DNA of 64,000 nucleotides from Gibbula magus (GCA_936450465.1 OW388303.1:6449193-6513192); one strand, 5' to 3'; positions 1-11,483 are shown, counted from the first letter of the stretch. Notes: generated from the sequence alone by a model not told the origin. Translations and numbers: made by a program.

Positions 1-9
1 ATACCCAGT

Positions 10-115
10 AATAAACTCTTCTACATTCCAATAGGTACTGACCTACATGCGACCTAATCAGCAAGTATTCATGAGGTTTGGCTGACATTGCGGACCTTAT
101 ATTGATCAAGAAATA
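10..115. repeat. Direct repeat, left copy (partner at 922-1012)
   Basis: This stretch reappears about 910 bases downstream with substitutions and small gaps. The shared landmarks are aaactcttc, cctaatcagcaagta and tattgatcaagaaatag. The copies are roughly 80% alike by eye. Class unknown; it could be an old segmental duplication or the edges of an old inserted element. Confidence 0.55.
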
Positions 116-120
116 GTTCA

Positions 121-921
121 AAGACATGAAGTTCTGGAAATTCCCATCATAATATTTAAGAGGATGACTTTAGCTTCTTATCACTAAAGATGGTTGATGA
201 GGTTGTAATATTGTCTATGAAGAAGATGTTTATTGATGTGATATTTACAAGTGATAAAGATTAACACACCTGTAAATAAAAATTTGAGTTCAACTGACAT
301 TACAAATGGTAATCATCATTTGGAGACTGTACACTGGTTAATATGGAAGAAGAGTTGAGGAGAAATACACCCTGCAGCTTCAGTGAGAAGCCGAGGTGAT
401 AATTACTGTAATTCTTAAGAAATTATTTTAAAAGGTTATTTCTTTCCTGCAGCTCACACTGCCTGGAATTGGGTCCCCTGAGATGTCAGGATTTGAATGT
501 CGTGTAACTCTTTTCTTTGAATTGCATGAATTATTTGATTGAATGAAGTCAATGTTTATAAAATAACTTCAAATCAGTTCAAGAGGACATCCATAAGTCA
601 AGGACCTTGATATGTCCTTTACATTTATGTGTATCTTTTTGATTTGTAAAACCATTATGAGGAACCGAGACCCACAACATCACAAGAACTTCTGGAGCCA
701 GATATTGAAGAGTATAACATGACTAAGTATGTGTATTTCAACAACACACTGACATTGGTATCAGCAGCTTTCATCAATATCGCAATTGCCAAATGGTCAA
801 CACTAAAATATTATCGGATATTCTGTTGACGACGTTCAAGGCAGATCAATTTCTTCCAAATCGTGGACGTATCGTTTATAATATTAGCAACGAACATATA
901 ACAGTATCAAAGCGTTTACAG
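121..921. other. AT-rich stretch between two direct repeats
   Basis: No gene, RNA or recognisable element seen. Only short chance open frames. Confidence 0.5.
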
Positions 922-1012
922 TGACAAACTCTTCCATATTCCACATGCGTCCTAATCAGCAAGTAGTCAGGAGTTGTGGCTGATATTGCGACTTATTGAT
1001 TAAGAAATAGAT
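922..1012. repeat. Direct repeat, right copy (partner at 10-115)
   Basis: Same orientation as the copy at 10-115 and about 15 bases shorter through a central gap. No coding potential is seen in the roughly 800 bases between the copies. Confidence 0.55.
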
Positions 1013-1489
1013 CTGTTATATTATTTATCACTAATGATTAGAAAATTAGCATTTCTAAGCATAATGCAAGGAAGGAAAGCTTGTTTTTATTTGGATTTTA
1101 ATCTCCTTAATAATTTACGATCCGACATTTTAATCTATTGTCATTTTCAAGACTTGACGTTGATAAATTAAATTGTCATTTGCTTGACAACGATTTAAGA
1201 ATATATGTCAAAACGTCTCTTTTCATACAAATTAAGATGCTTCATCTCCTTAAAAAAAGCCTTCCTTATATTACCTTGTTTGTAAGTAAATGCATTGATA
1301 GCATAAACAGCAGCCTGAGAAGTTAAAGGTAAATCGTCAATATGTATACTAATTGTACAGGTGACATGTCTATTTAAAGGGATTATTAAGACATAAATAG
1401 TGGAGTCTTCTACCAGATAAAACAAATGTTCAATTTCATTTACAAAACAGTACTAGTCTTACAACCACATTAAGAAGTGAATACAGAAG

Positions 1490-1600
1490 TGAATGAGGAT
1501 TTTTTGTATAACAACTTCTTTATAGTGAACATACACGACGTTTCGGAGTATATAGTTCATCAGGTACTAAATTAACCCTTCATTTTCATTAAACTCGACC
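1490..1600 (-). mobile_element. Retroelement-terminus remnant with hammerhead-like core
   Basis: Read on the minus strand, 1537-1563 contains CTGATGA, a short AT-rich spacer, ctcc, then GAAAC directly followed by GTC. These are the conserved blocks of a hammerhead ribozyme in the right order. The same GAAACGTC block with similar flanks recurs at 16147-16172. Penelope-like elements are known to carry hammerhead motifs in their terminal regions, so I infer a decayed terminus of such an element. Helix II is damaged here and helix III would be almost absent, so activity is unlikely. Confidence 0.4.
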
Positions 1601-4400
1601 TTGTAATTATCTTTACATTTTTAGATTGACGATTGACTCGCTAGATACAATCGACAGGCAGGAGTGCTCAAACTATATAAAAAAAACCACTCTGAATAAT
1701 AGAAAGAACTAACTGTAAAACGATCCTATCACCAATATCAACCACATGTTGATTTATCAAATTGCTATAGTAGAGAGAAATATTTCCCTAGGGAGGTATA
1801 GAGATTGTTATAGGAATTGCCCGAGGGCAAAAGGTGGAGAAGAGAATATTTTTCTTTTGTTTGTCATGTAAATATTTTATTCTTGTAGAGTGATGTCAGG
1901 TGTGTGAAAGAACTTTAACCAATTTATTGCGAGAGGACATACATATTTCAAGGACTTTGCTTGTTGAGTGAAAATAAAGTTATCTTTATATGGATCCTTA
2001 TCATCTGTATCATTATAGCTATGACGAATCTGGATTTACATAATTTTCAGAAAATAAAAGGATGTTTTGTAATTCAATTACACACTGGTATTGATATCAA
2101 TGTTTTTTCATGTAATTTATCTCAGTATCCATTCATTCGATTTTCTGAAAAAGGATCTTCGTATTCTGGGGTCAATTATAAGAACTAATATCTGGTAATA
2201 CTAATATAGTTCATAATTTCTCAATTCTTAGCGTAGGTCACTGTTATATATACGAATAAAGAAAAACGGTTTGCTTAATTTAAGACGTATATTTCGAAAA
2301 TAAACAAGTCTTATCATGGTTTCTGGAGTTTATCAGACAGACAGACAGACAGGTTATTTTTCAACTATCCACCGGTTCTATATGATACTATGAATGATAC
2401 GTCAATAATCAGATATATACAGTAAGGGGCAAAAGAAACGATACCAACACAAACTCAAGATGTTTTCCTCAAGGAGTGATCAACACGACTGAAACATATT
2501 TAAATATTGTCTCAGACAAACTAAAACTTAATTTTGGAAACATTATCAGTCCATACTTTCTTTTAAATATCGTCGTTTTGGAATCGAGATAGGAGAGTGA
2601 AATATGGTTCTTTGGCTTGTTTTATGACATCCTGCACCAACGATGCGTCGTCTTTTTGAAGTCCAAGAAAGTACATTGTGCCGATATCTTGTACTAACAT
2701 AATTTCCCAATTCATGAAATTTTACCAATCAAAATATCCAAAGCCCCTTTGAAAAAGCAATTTCAACACTTCGTGTTTGTTCTTACAGATTCAAAATATA
2801 AACAAAATATAAAAAGTATCATATTCCAATTAATGAAATTGTGTATATCTATTTCCGAGATACATATATATCCTCATCAGAGATGTTCAAAATCGACTTA
2901 ACCCAGGAGAAATATATTGTGTTTGACTATTTTGAAAATAACGTATCGTTTCTTTTGCACGTGGGTGTATATAACAAGTGACTCGAATATCACTACTCAA
3001 GTCATGGATTGTAGAAATGACCTCAAGTTCTAAAAATGCATAGTCACGTTATTACATGATATTTTTCATCATGAATGTTTTTGAAGATCACATTTTTATG
3101 TCAAAAGTAAATTACAGTTGGTGATATATAAGTGTATATACATGTATATAAGTATATATAAGTGATCAAAGAGTCATCTCTCTGTCAATATTTGTAAGCG
3201 TAAACAATAGTACGCAATCAACATACACTTCTTCTTTTTGGATTAAATTGTGGTTTCAATTGATAAAATATTGATAAAAGTTGAATGTTGGAGCCGAGTT
3301 GTTCATCAGAGTCAACTTTAATGACAATAAATCAGAGCTACGTGTTAAAGCATCAGTTGCCACTGAATTGAACATGTTAACTGTAAAAAATACAATACAC
3401 GATAAACTGAAATTGTATGTAAACGAACTTCTGTCACATCAATTAAATGTCAAATGTCTGAACTATTTGGGATGATTTTACAACTCTAGCTATCTCCTTG
3501 ATATAAATATATTTTGATTTGTCAATAGCACAATACAACAAACCATGTGGGGGGATTTTCCATCAGATAAAAGAAATCATATTCTATGAATACACGTTAT
3601 TTCAAGAAATACGAATGAAAGATTGCATTTGCAATAATTGGTTTGAAGATAATGTATCTGTTATCAGAGCAGGGCTGATTGACGAAAAAAATTTTAATCA
3701 GCAAAAGTTATCAAGATGAATCATTCTTACCAGTAATGCATTAATTCGCATGTTGACTTCGTCATTTAATTGATAAACATTATACCTTCATATCGCATTG
3801 ATTATTCACCTTGTAATAAACAACGAATTGGAAATACTTTATTGAAGATTGCGTTTCAAGTTAAACATTCTAAAAGTTTTTGTTACATTATTAAGATCAA
3901 TATATCACGATTAATTTCTTGAAGAATAATTATAATTGTAAAGATGTTTGTAATGGGTCATTCTTGATATCAGTTCTGGAAAGTTTATTCTATAAATGTT
4001 CTATTCAAAATCAATATCTTCGTCACATGTATGCCATATCTCATTAACGACGCAAAATAATGAAATCGAAAGTCGTAAAGTCAAAAGAAAGTATATCGAA
4101 TAAACAGATTCCAAGTGACACAAGCAGTAAAATCAATCAGATAATTGAACGAAACACTGAAGTATTTATTTTGCAATCGATTCACTGAACATAACGTTTG
4201 CGGATGTATTAAACAAACGTTTCATGGAGAAATCTTAATAAAAATTAAATGACAATTTATCCATCATCATAATAACATTACAACAGTAAACCTTTTAAAA
4301 ATTACTCCAAAAAGAAAGTTGGATTCAGTGTTTGTAAGCTAATGACCTTGTTTTCTATGTGTTGAACCAATGCCGGAACCCAACGTTGTTACCCAGTTTT
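1600..4400. other. Gene-free AT-rich stretch
   Basis: No gene or recognisable transposon. Holds a short (CAGA)n microsatellite at about 2333-2351 and a TA-rich run at about 3120-3170. The open frames here (60-75 codons) have no recognisable domain. Confidence 0.5.
2333..2351. repeat. (CAGA)n microsatellite
   Basis: Four to five consecutive caga units within otherwise non-repetitive sequence. Confidence 0.8.
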
Positions 4401-4409
4401 AAAATCAAT

Positions 4410-4850
4410 GAAAAATGTCCACTTTGTCATCTGTGCTTTGAATTAATACATAGCATCCAGTCTGTCATCAGCTTTTTGAATGAATGACATTCACCAAAAT
4501 CAACTGTATTATTTTAAATACATGTAGACGGCTAGCAATTAATTGGCATTTTTGTTGTTAAATGATTGACAGGCGTCCATGCCGAAATTGTCATATATGT
4601 TTTTCCGTTGACACATAAGTTGTCAGGTTAGTTCTTAAACCGATGCAAAACATCCAAATTGTCATCTGTGTTGTGATTGCCAATAAACACAGTTTCATAT
4701 TACTACAAATGAATTACAAAAGTCCATGCCGAAATTGTCATACACATGTATATATTTCCCAAGTTGTCATGTAATGCAAAAACCTCAAGTTGTCATCGGT
4801 GTTTGTAAACCAATGTAAAACACCAAAATTGTCATTTGAGCTTGGGACTA
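4410..4850. repeat. Decayed short-period repeat around an ATTGTCAT motif
   Basis: The block ttgtcat or a one-base variant occurs about nine times in 440 bases, often preceded by ccaaa or ccgaa and followed by a gtgtt-like stretch (for example near 4426, 4464, 4588, 4659, 4733, 4794 and 4833). Spacing is irregular, 20 to 120 bases, so this is an old degenerated minisatellite rather than a clean array. Confidence 0.5.
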
Positions 4851-5640
4851 AATGCAACACTGCCAAGAACAACTGATCATACATTTGTATGTGTTTTAAA
4901 TGAAGGACAGACAAAAAGGATTTTTACAACAAATTCCAACAAAGTTGACAGTTTGAAATTAGTTCGTAATCCCAGGGTTCCATAACAATCAAACATTCTC
5001 CTTTAATTTGTGTTCCTCCCCTAATGGATTACTGATCTAATCGCTGCTTTCGTGCCACTGAACTTAATTGCTTTTCAAGGGGAGATAATCGAAATGTCCC
5101 CAGAGAAATTCGCCTCCACTGTAACGAAATAAAGCTCTGAGAATTGTCATGGAGAGCTTTGAAATTTTGAGAAGGAAATATTGATGAAACAATTTCAATG
5201 AATGTATTTGCAAATCTCAGATGTTAATAAAAAGTAATGTACACTTTTAAAGTTAAGAGACAAAGAAGAGACTAAATTTGTAAATGATATGATAACAATA
5301 CAAAATTAGAAATCTTGTTTTAATTGTATACAAGTGAAAATGAAGACGACATATTTTGTATAAATTATCAAATGAAGATCCATGTAATCATATTTAGGTT
5401 TCATTAATATAAGATGTAACACATTATATATCGGTTAATCGTAATCATATGAACATATTCTAGATAAAACCTTTTAAATTAATTCTTAACTTCCATTACA
5501 CACACATATATATATACACGTATATTTTTTCCATTCAGATTGATTGTTCAACTCGCCAGTTTAGCTGTTTATTGTACGTGTCTTGTTTCGTCAACACTAA
5601 TTGCCTGTACCAACACTACTCTCAGCACTCATATTACCAT
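4850..5640. other. Gene-free stretch
   Basis: Nothing recognisable. The part at about 5020-5160 is slightly less AT-rich but has no coding frame or splice-bounded exon I can support. Confidence 0.45.
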
Positions 5641-5935
5641 TAACCATTCCCCCGATTTCATTAATTCAAGATCTCGCATCCCCGAGGCGTAATACAAACA
5701 GATGAAGCATTGGTATTCAGGCAGAAGACGCTCCTAGTTAATTTGGTCAGAGATTGACCACGGGTCACTCCATGATGACTCACGCAGATAGCCTTGGCAG
5801 TGAATGGTCAGTCTGTTGGTCTTAGAGACATTGGTCATTCTGGAAGACGGGTCATTCATCACGAGTTGACAACTCCATTTCTTAGTCAAAGATAGAAGGG
5901 GGATACGTCGACATGGCAATCAGGGCGCATTGTCG
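5640..5935. promoter_or_regulatory. Possible cis-regulatory segment with TGGTCA motifs
   Basis: A patch with higher GC than its neighbours. It contains a perfect inverted repeat TGGTCA-5 nt-TGACCA at 5744-5760, a nearby gggtca, and further tggtc motifs at about 5800-5840. Such half-sites resemble nuclear-receptor or related sites. This is motif reading only; no gene start is adjacent. Confidence 0.2.
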
Positions 5936-7329
5936 TCACATTAATGGGTTCATGCGAATATAAAGTTCAGATAAATTTGAATCGATAGAGACTATTCGTA
6001 TGATTCAGATATTTAGATGGTACACTATTCGATTAACATAATATTCATATTATTGGGACTTAATGGAAACCAGAGCTCGTTTTCATCGTATAAAGGTCGG
6101 GTATATTGTGATCGTTCCTTTATTTCCTTTATGTTATATGCTTTTTGAAACATTAACTGGTCAAATGATATCAACAGTTTTGACGTTAATTTAAAAAGGC
6201 GTAAATATACATACACTGTGTTGATTGGGGTCACATTTGCCAAACTTTTTAAATAATGTTATTTCATCGAGAAGTACTAACTGTTACCGAAAATTGCCAT
6301 TTTGATGACAGTCGACTCAGTACACCAACGATATGAAGGTAAAAGTAGTGATTTCTGATCGAAAACCGGACAATGTACCGCGTGTGGTGCGCCGTCAATT
6401 AGTCAAACGTAATTTTGGAAACTTGTTTACAAATGAAAAATAGACAACTTTGGGTTGATAATGTTTAACAGGTCTTATAATTACTGTGCATGTAAATGGG
6501 ACGTGTAGTTTCGGTTTCTGCACATGTGTAATGATATTGCTCAATTTTAATTAAAAACTAGTAATTGTGATAAATTGGCGATTGGGGATGAATATGCAAG
6601 TTGAGTGAACTTATTTGAACTGAAATCAGCATATATCGTATGTTGACACCTTTTAAAACCAAATAAAATTTTATGAAACACAATGGATACATCTTTAACC
6701 AAATGAGTTCAATAAATAGACATGAAGCGCTACAGTAATGACGGCGATCAGTAGTTAGTGCATATTTTTATATCAAGCAAATACAAATATTTGTATCGGT
6801 ATCCAACTCGCTTTCTCTCGTTAATGTCAACCACTTGTAAACTCGTTATATAATACTGATTTTAATCGCGACGTCGTTAAGTGTTTTATTTATTTATCTC
6901 TGATTCTATCACGTTATTTGGAAGTGGCAACAAAAGCGTTGTTTAATGTGTAATACCATCGGACATTTATCAGCGATATCGTCCAGTTGCGAATAGTACA
7001 TAGCTTTCTTACCCACGAAGTAAACCATAACGCAAATGTTCAATTATGCACATGTGTTCATATCAAATTTTCCCAGCAACATTTGTTTTCTTTACTTTAT
7101 CACCTGTTACGCCACAAACAATTGACTCACCGTCACCGAATTGACATGTTACAGCGAGTGCTTACTGAGCACATGTAACACTGTTTTGTCAAAAAGTCTA
7201 GGTCAAATGCTACATTTTGCCGGTCGTACTTTACTGGTTTGTGGTTAATACAAACGTAAAAATAATAATAAAAAAACACTATAGTCAAAGATGCGGTGAG
7301 AAATAGTCGGTTTGGTAATCGAATGTCAA
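5936..7329. other. Gene-free AT-rich stretch
   Basis: No gene or element recognised. The two open frames of 63-74 codons near 6987-7357 overlap on opposite strands and look like chance. Confidence 0.5.
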
Positions 7330-7560
7330 CCAGGGCCATGTTCAAGAGAGGTTTCAAAGTAATCGCTCAATTAGCGATGACTTTTAAACCTCTCTTGAAC
7401 GCGATTGCTCAATGTAGCGTTACGTAGCAAAGCGAGCGAACTTCGAGGTTTTGCACCGTGTCGTTCAGGAGAGAACGAGCGCTATTTGAGCGCTACTTAA
7501 GCGCTACATTGAGCGACCAATGAGCGATTATAAGCGCTCGCTGCTATGGAATGGAGCCCA
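7330..7560 (+). mobile_element. Hairpin-armed MITE-like repeat, copy A
   Basis: About 230 bp, closely matched by 58137-58353 in the same orientation. The first 60 bases fold on themselves: gttcaagagaggtttcaaag pairs with the reverse complement ending at about 7401, and the loop itself contains atcgct/agcgat. The second half repeats gagcgct/agcgct blocks, giving more self-complementarity. Start (ccagggcc) and end (ggagccc) are weakly inverted. It has no coding capacity, so I read it as a non-autonomous DNA element. No target-site duplication is visible at this copy. Confidence 0.65.
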
Positions 7561-7925
7561 TCTTGTTGTCTGACCTCTCAAATTCGCATGAGACCTACAA
7601 ATCTACCTCGCACACCACTGTCGCTTTTTACGTCGTACTATTTTCTTCGAATACGGATAACCGTTTTCTATGGATACGGGTTATCGGGTCGTGTAATAAG
7701 ATGTTTTAACAACTCACGTACAAATATACTGCTAAAGCGCCTTTAAGAGACTGAATTGTAATCTAGCAAGAAGAGGAAATAACGTGTTTTATTGATCCCT
7801 GTCGGTTTTCTGGCAGCGCGTGGAAACAAGTACCTGGGATAACTTCAGTTCACCGGGCAACTGGAGTATTTCTTCTCCCGTGACACTTCTAATTTCCTTC
7901 TGAGAATAGATGGTGACACATTGCT
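7561..7925. other. Gene-free stretch
   Basis: No recognisable gene, repeat or RNA. Two 61-66 codon open frames on opposite strands have no domain similarity I recognise. Confidence 0.4.
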
Positions 7926-8105
7926 TGTTCCATTTAATGAAACTAAGCGTTTGTACCAAAAACATCAATCTCAAGAAACAACGCTAGATGCGTTTTGTTG
8001 TATTTTAAACACGTTCGTAATATGTTTTTGAATCATAACGTTGTATTTTTATTGTATAATGAGTTCGTAATGTGGATTTAAGAGAGATTGAAAGCAGCTA
8101 TCAGT

Positions 8106-8465
8106 TTAAAGGGGCTGTAGCACGTTTTTTTGCAAACTTTATTTTTTCAAATTTCCCATTTATAATGAGAGTTTATGTCATTTAAAATTACTTTAGAGGA
8201 TAAAACATCTTATTACACAAACAAATTACCCTTAGTGGTAATAACGGTGTTGCGTATAAAGGAAAAATTGCATGGCGGCCATTTTGATGTGAACACATTT
8301 TATACATCGAATGACAAAAACGATTCCCATGGTTTACCGAACCATATACACTCATTTTTTAACTTGATTTTCCGAAGAAACAAGGATGGTTTTTTTTTAT
8401 TGTTCCAATGTCAAGAAATAACGTCAGTAGTGAACTAAGATGATTTCAGTTTAAGATCGTGCGTA
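8106..8465 (+). mobile_element. TTAA-ended MITE, copy A (decayed right end)
   Basis: Begins ttaaaggggctgtagcacg followed by a T run, and matches the reverse complement of 59404-59766 over almost its whole length, including the landmarks gtgttgcgtataaag, ttgcatggcggccatttt and acttgattt. The right inverted terminus, intact in the other copy, is only faintly visible here at about 8445-8465. The length matches the 363 bp of copy B. It interrupts a unit of the surrounding ~130-bp array, which supports insertion. The TTAA ends suggest a piggyBac-type target site, by inference. Confidence 0.65.
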
Positions 8466-8485
8466 ACATTCTCAGTAATAATCAA

Positions 8486-8833
8486 TAACTATGTAAGTTA
8501 GGATATGTAGAATCCCCTGTGTGCTCATTATGTTATGATCCAACTGAAACCATCTCGCATTTTTTATGGTGACAACTAACAGAATGGCTTGCAAATTACA
8601 TTGAAGGAAATATTGATTTTAATGAAGAAAATATATTGTTTGGATTTAAGGGAATAAATAACAACCCTTTGAACGCAATCATTCTTGTAACGAAATTGAT
8701 ACCTTATAGACGCAGTATTAAGAACATGAAATCAAATTTCAAACCTATACAACATGAAATATTCAAATATTATCAAACAACCAAATCCATTGCATTCTCC
8801 AACTGTAAATATGCATCTCTCCATATGCTTTAA
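8486..8833 (+). pseudogene. 3' end of an L1/Tx1-like LINE ORF2, degraded
   Basis: The frame from 8501 to the stop at 8831 reads as the C-terminus of a LINE reverse-transcriptase polyprotein. It starts with a zinc-knuckle-like CxxC (SPVCSLCYDPTETISHFLW), then an in-frame TGA at about 8573 where such proteins usually have the next cysteine, then a long open tail with a YYQTTKSIAF-like block near the end. Cysteine-rich knuckle plus a helical tail ending in a tyrosine-rich block is typical of the L1/Tx1 group. Another in-frame stop at 8486 marks further decay upstream. Endonuclease and catalytic RT domains are absent, so this is a strongly 5'-truncated copy. Assignment is by eye and the clade is less certain than the class. 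Confidence 0.6.
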
Positions 8834-9040
8834 ACAAAATCCTGTATAATTTCCAACTCAATGTGACATCTAAATGACAAATGTATATATATATATGTAT
8901 GCACATGTATTTATATGTCAATGCTCTTATGAATTAATGGAAATGTACCCAAAAAATGGACAGAAAAAAAGGGAAAAACGTCAGAAAGATTCATCAAAAA
9001 GAGTTCAATACGTTCCTGATAAGCTTAAAATCCGTTATTA
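8834..9040 (+). mobile_element. Probable 3' UTR and tail of the LINE fragment
   Basis: AT-rich sequence after the LINE stop codon with a short (TA)n run near 8885 and an A-rich segment near 8950-8985, before the tandem array resumes near 9045. Boundaries are approximate and no target-site duplication was found. Confidence 0.35.
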
Positions 9041-9710
9041 GTCCAAAAATGAAACCAACTGTTCGTACAATAAACACCAATATCAAAACATAACGTTAGA
9101 TGGACGTTTTATTGTATATTGAGTTCTTAGTGTGATTTTGAATGAGTTTGAATCGGTAATTATTCAAAAATAGTTCATGAAACCAAATATTTGTACAAAA
9201 AACAACAAACGTCTACTTGTATCTAAATAACGTTCATAATATGTATTCGAATGAGTTTGATATCAGTTAATATTGAACATTATTCCATGAAGCCAAAGGT
9301 TTGTACCAAAAACACCAATGGCCAAATATAACGTCAGAGAGACAGTTCATTGTGTAATGAGTTCAATACAAATCTGAAAGCAGTAATTCAAAATCAGTTC
9401 ATGAAACCATGTGAATGTACCGAAATGCCCATCTCACATCATTACACTGGAGAGACGTTTATTGTAACTGAAATATGTTCGCAATACGTTATTGAATGGA
9501 CTGTCATGCATACGTTCTGTTGCTGTAATAATCATTGAAACAATATGCTTTCACCAACAACGCCAATCTCAATACAATTCATAGTTCCTAAAATAAGTCT
9601 TAACATAAGTAACATGAGTGCCGACATTTAAGTGTTTTCACCGAAAAATGTAACTAAGAACACGTTAAGCAATCAATCGTAATCAAATGTAATCAGTTAT
9701 AAAGTAAGAA

Positions 9711-10070
9711 CCGAGGCGCGTTCAGGACCGCGAGTATTCGCTTGGCGTGTACGCGCGTACCCGCGAACGGCTCCTGAACGGAAACTGGGGTCCCGAGTAC
9801 TTCCCAAGATAATTTCAGAACATCATCAACATTTTGGAAAAATAGGTGCCTTGCACATAGCAACCGACCAAATTTCACTTTAGGGGGTAATAAAAGAAAG
9901 AAAGATGAGGTAATCAAACTTTGTGACACGCGACTCCATTTTGGATCGTAAATACTCGCTTGGCGAGACTGCTCCAAAGTGGTCACGCGTGTATTCGCGA
10001 GTACGCGCAAACTCGTTGTCGTTCAGTCGCGAGTACTCGCGAATACTCGCGGTTCTGAACACGCCTCCGG
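9711..10070. mobile_element. CpG-dense element with ~30-bp terminal inverted repeats
   Basis: The left end ccgaggcgcgttcaggaccg (continuing gcgagtattcgc) is matched in reverse complement by the right end gcgaatactcgcggttctga (continuing acacgcctccgg). The identity is near-perfect over about 30 bases. Subterminal copies of tcgcttggcg occur near 9738 and 9957. Gcg/cgc blocks (gtacgcgcgtac, cgcgagtactcgcg) make both ends strongly self-complementary. At 360 bp with no ORF it fits a MITE. CpG density is far above its AT-rich flanks, implying it is young or escapes methylation. No clean target-site duplication is visible. Confidence 0.7.
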
Positions 10071-10199
10071 AATATGTTCTGGATAACAACTCCTTTAAAG
10101 GTTAGATGAAATGACATATGGTCACTTTCGGATTCGTTGAAAAGGGGTTTCAATTAGACAATTGCTAGATTTTAAATTTTTGAAATCGACCCATAAATA

Positions 10200-10335
10200 A
10201 CTTATATACGGCTTTTTTAAAAAGTGCCCAATTAAGCCCCGGCGACCAGAATGAAAATGGGCGGGGGTGGTCACTGAAGCATATCGGGCTGTGACGTACG
10301 TGAAGAAGCCTCTACATGGCCGCTAATCATAATTT
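10200..10335 (+). repeat. Dispersed repeat with GC box and tgacgtacgtgaag, copy 1
   Basis: Contains aaaatgggcggggg and, about 45 bases later, gtgacgtacgtgaag. The reverse complement of 15895-15990 has the same two landmarks at similar spacing, with gaccaacaaaccaaaaatgg against gaccagaatgaaaatggg. I read these as two diverged copies of one short family. The motifs resemble GC-box and CRE-like sites, but no gene is adjacent. Confidence 0.4.
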
Positions 10336-10339
10336 AACG

Positions 10340-11468
10340 CGTTTTCCCGACTTTTAAACTGCTCATATAAGACAGAAAACTTCATCAAAACAACCCCAAT
10401 TTTCGATAAACGGATTACTAACCTATTCAACAAGCGATTTTATATGATTACAACAACCGGGGCGTGCTTTATTAGAGTGCATTCTGCGCTTTTGTATAGT
10501 ATGTTTGTAGCAATTAATCGCGGAACTAGAAGGGAAGGTATGACAGTTCAAGTGACACTGAAACAAGGGAAGAAGATTATCGCGGGAATCGGGTGAACAG
10601 AGATTAAGTAGCATCAATTGATCAAAGTATGTTGAATAATCGGCATGTTAATTTTGTTTTGTATGTATTAATAAATAAATATATATAGGTATAACTTCAT
10701 ATACACTGAACGATTGACTGTTCAAACAAGCGAGACAACGTTGCAGATTTATAAATAACATTGTATTTAATATAAAAGATTACTGTATTTTAAGTTTGTC
10801 AATTAAAATATTCTATATATGATGTGATGGAATGCAAACCATTTTCACTTCACTTTCATGAATAAATAAATGAACTGTATTGGTCAACAAGCTCAATGAA
10901 ATTTACATGAAGATTGCTCTATTGTGCACGCTAAACATATACACAGATTGATAGAGACAACGAACATTATCGAATAAAAGAATTATGTTACCAGAAGCAT
11001 TTTAATGAACATATCGTTAATGAAAACGAAATGGTTTAATTAATAGTCTGATAGCTTTTATGTGTCACTTCTGCACATCAACACACAATTCTCAGTTTAG
11101 CGGACCATATAGATGTTTTTTCCAGATCAAAGGGGAGAAGTGTTGTTACAGCACATTAGTTTACGCAATTAAGAAGCTGAGTATGTGAGAAGGAAGGAGT
11201 GTAATTATGTTTGTACAGATAACAAGTTTACTGGACCGACTCAATTATATAACACAAGTCGGTGACCAGCATGTCATGTTTATTGCCAACGTCCTGTCTT
11301 GGTGACACACAATACACTTAACGCGACATTCAGTCTAGGAATTGCCAGCCAATGAACATATCTCTATCAAGTTATCCAATAAAAACTCTTGTTTAAATCT
11401 AATGTACCAATGAAATTATTTTTAGTGTAAAATCATCATAACTATTTGGTTTTCTATCTTGCCATTTG
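10340..11468. other. Gene-free stretch left of the LINE insertion
   Basis: AT-rich sequence without recognisable gene or repeat. It ends at the left target-site duplication of the LINE. Confidence 0.5.
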
Positions 11469-11483
11469 CGAAAAGACTTTTGC
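11469..11483 (+). repeat. Left target-site duplication of the LINE
   Basis: The 15-mer CGAAAAGACTTTTGC here is repeated exactly at 15008-15022, flanking the LINE. An exact 15-base direct repeat at both ends is the expected product of target-primed reverse transcription. Confidence 0.8.

Larger units (their letters stand above)
7930..9600. repeat. Decayed tandem array, ~130-bp units, with insertions
   Basis: Units share the landmarks gtttgtaccaaaaacacc, ataacgttaga, tttattgta, atgagtt and cagttcatgaaacca. Recognisable units start near 7950, 9060, 9190, 9300 and 9410, and a last partial one near 9550. The array is interrupted between about 8106 and 9040 by a TTAA-ended element and a LINE fragment. 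Substitutions are numerous, so the array is old. Confidence 0.6.

Noticed and set aside
3120..3170. TA-rich palindromic run as an origin or cruciform
   Set aside because: Simple AT-rich sequence common throughout the window; nothing specific supports a function.
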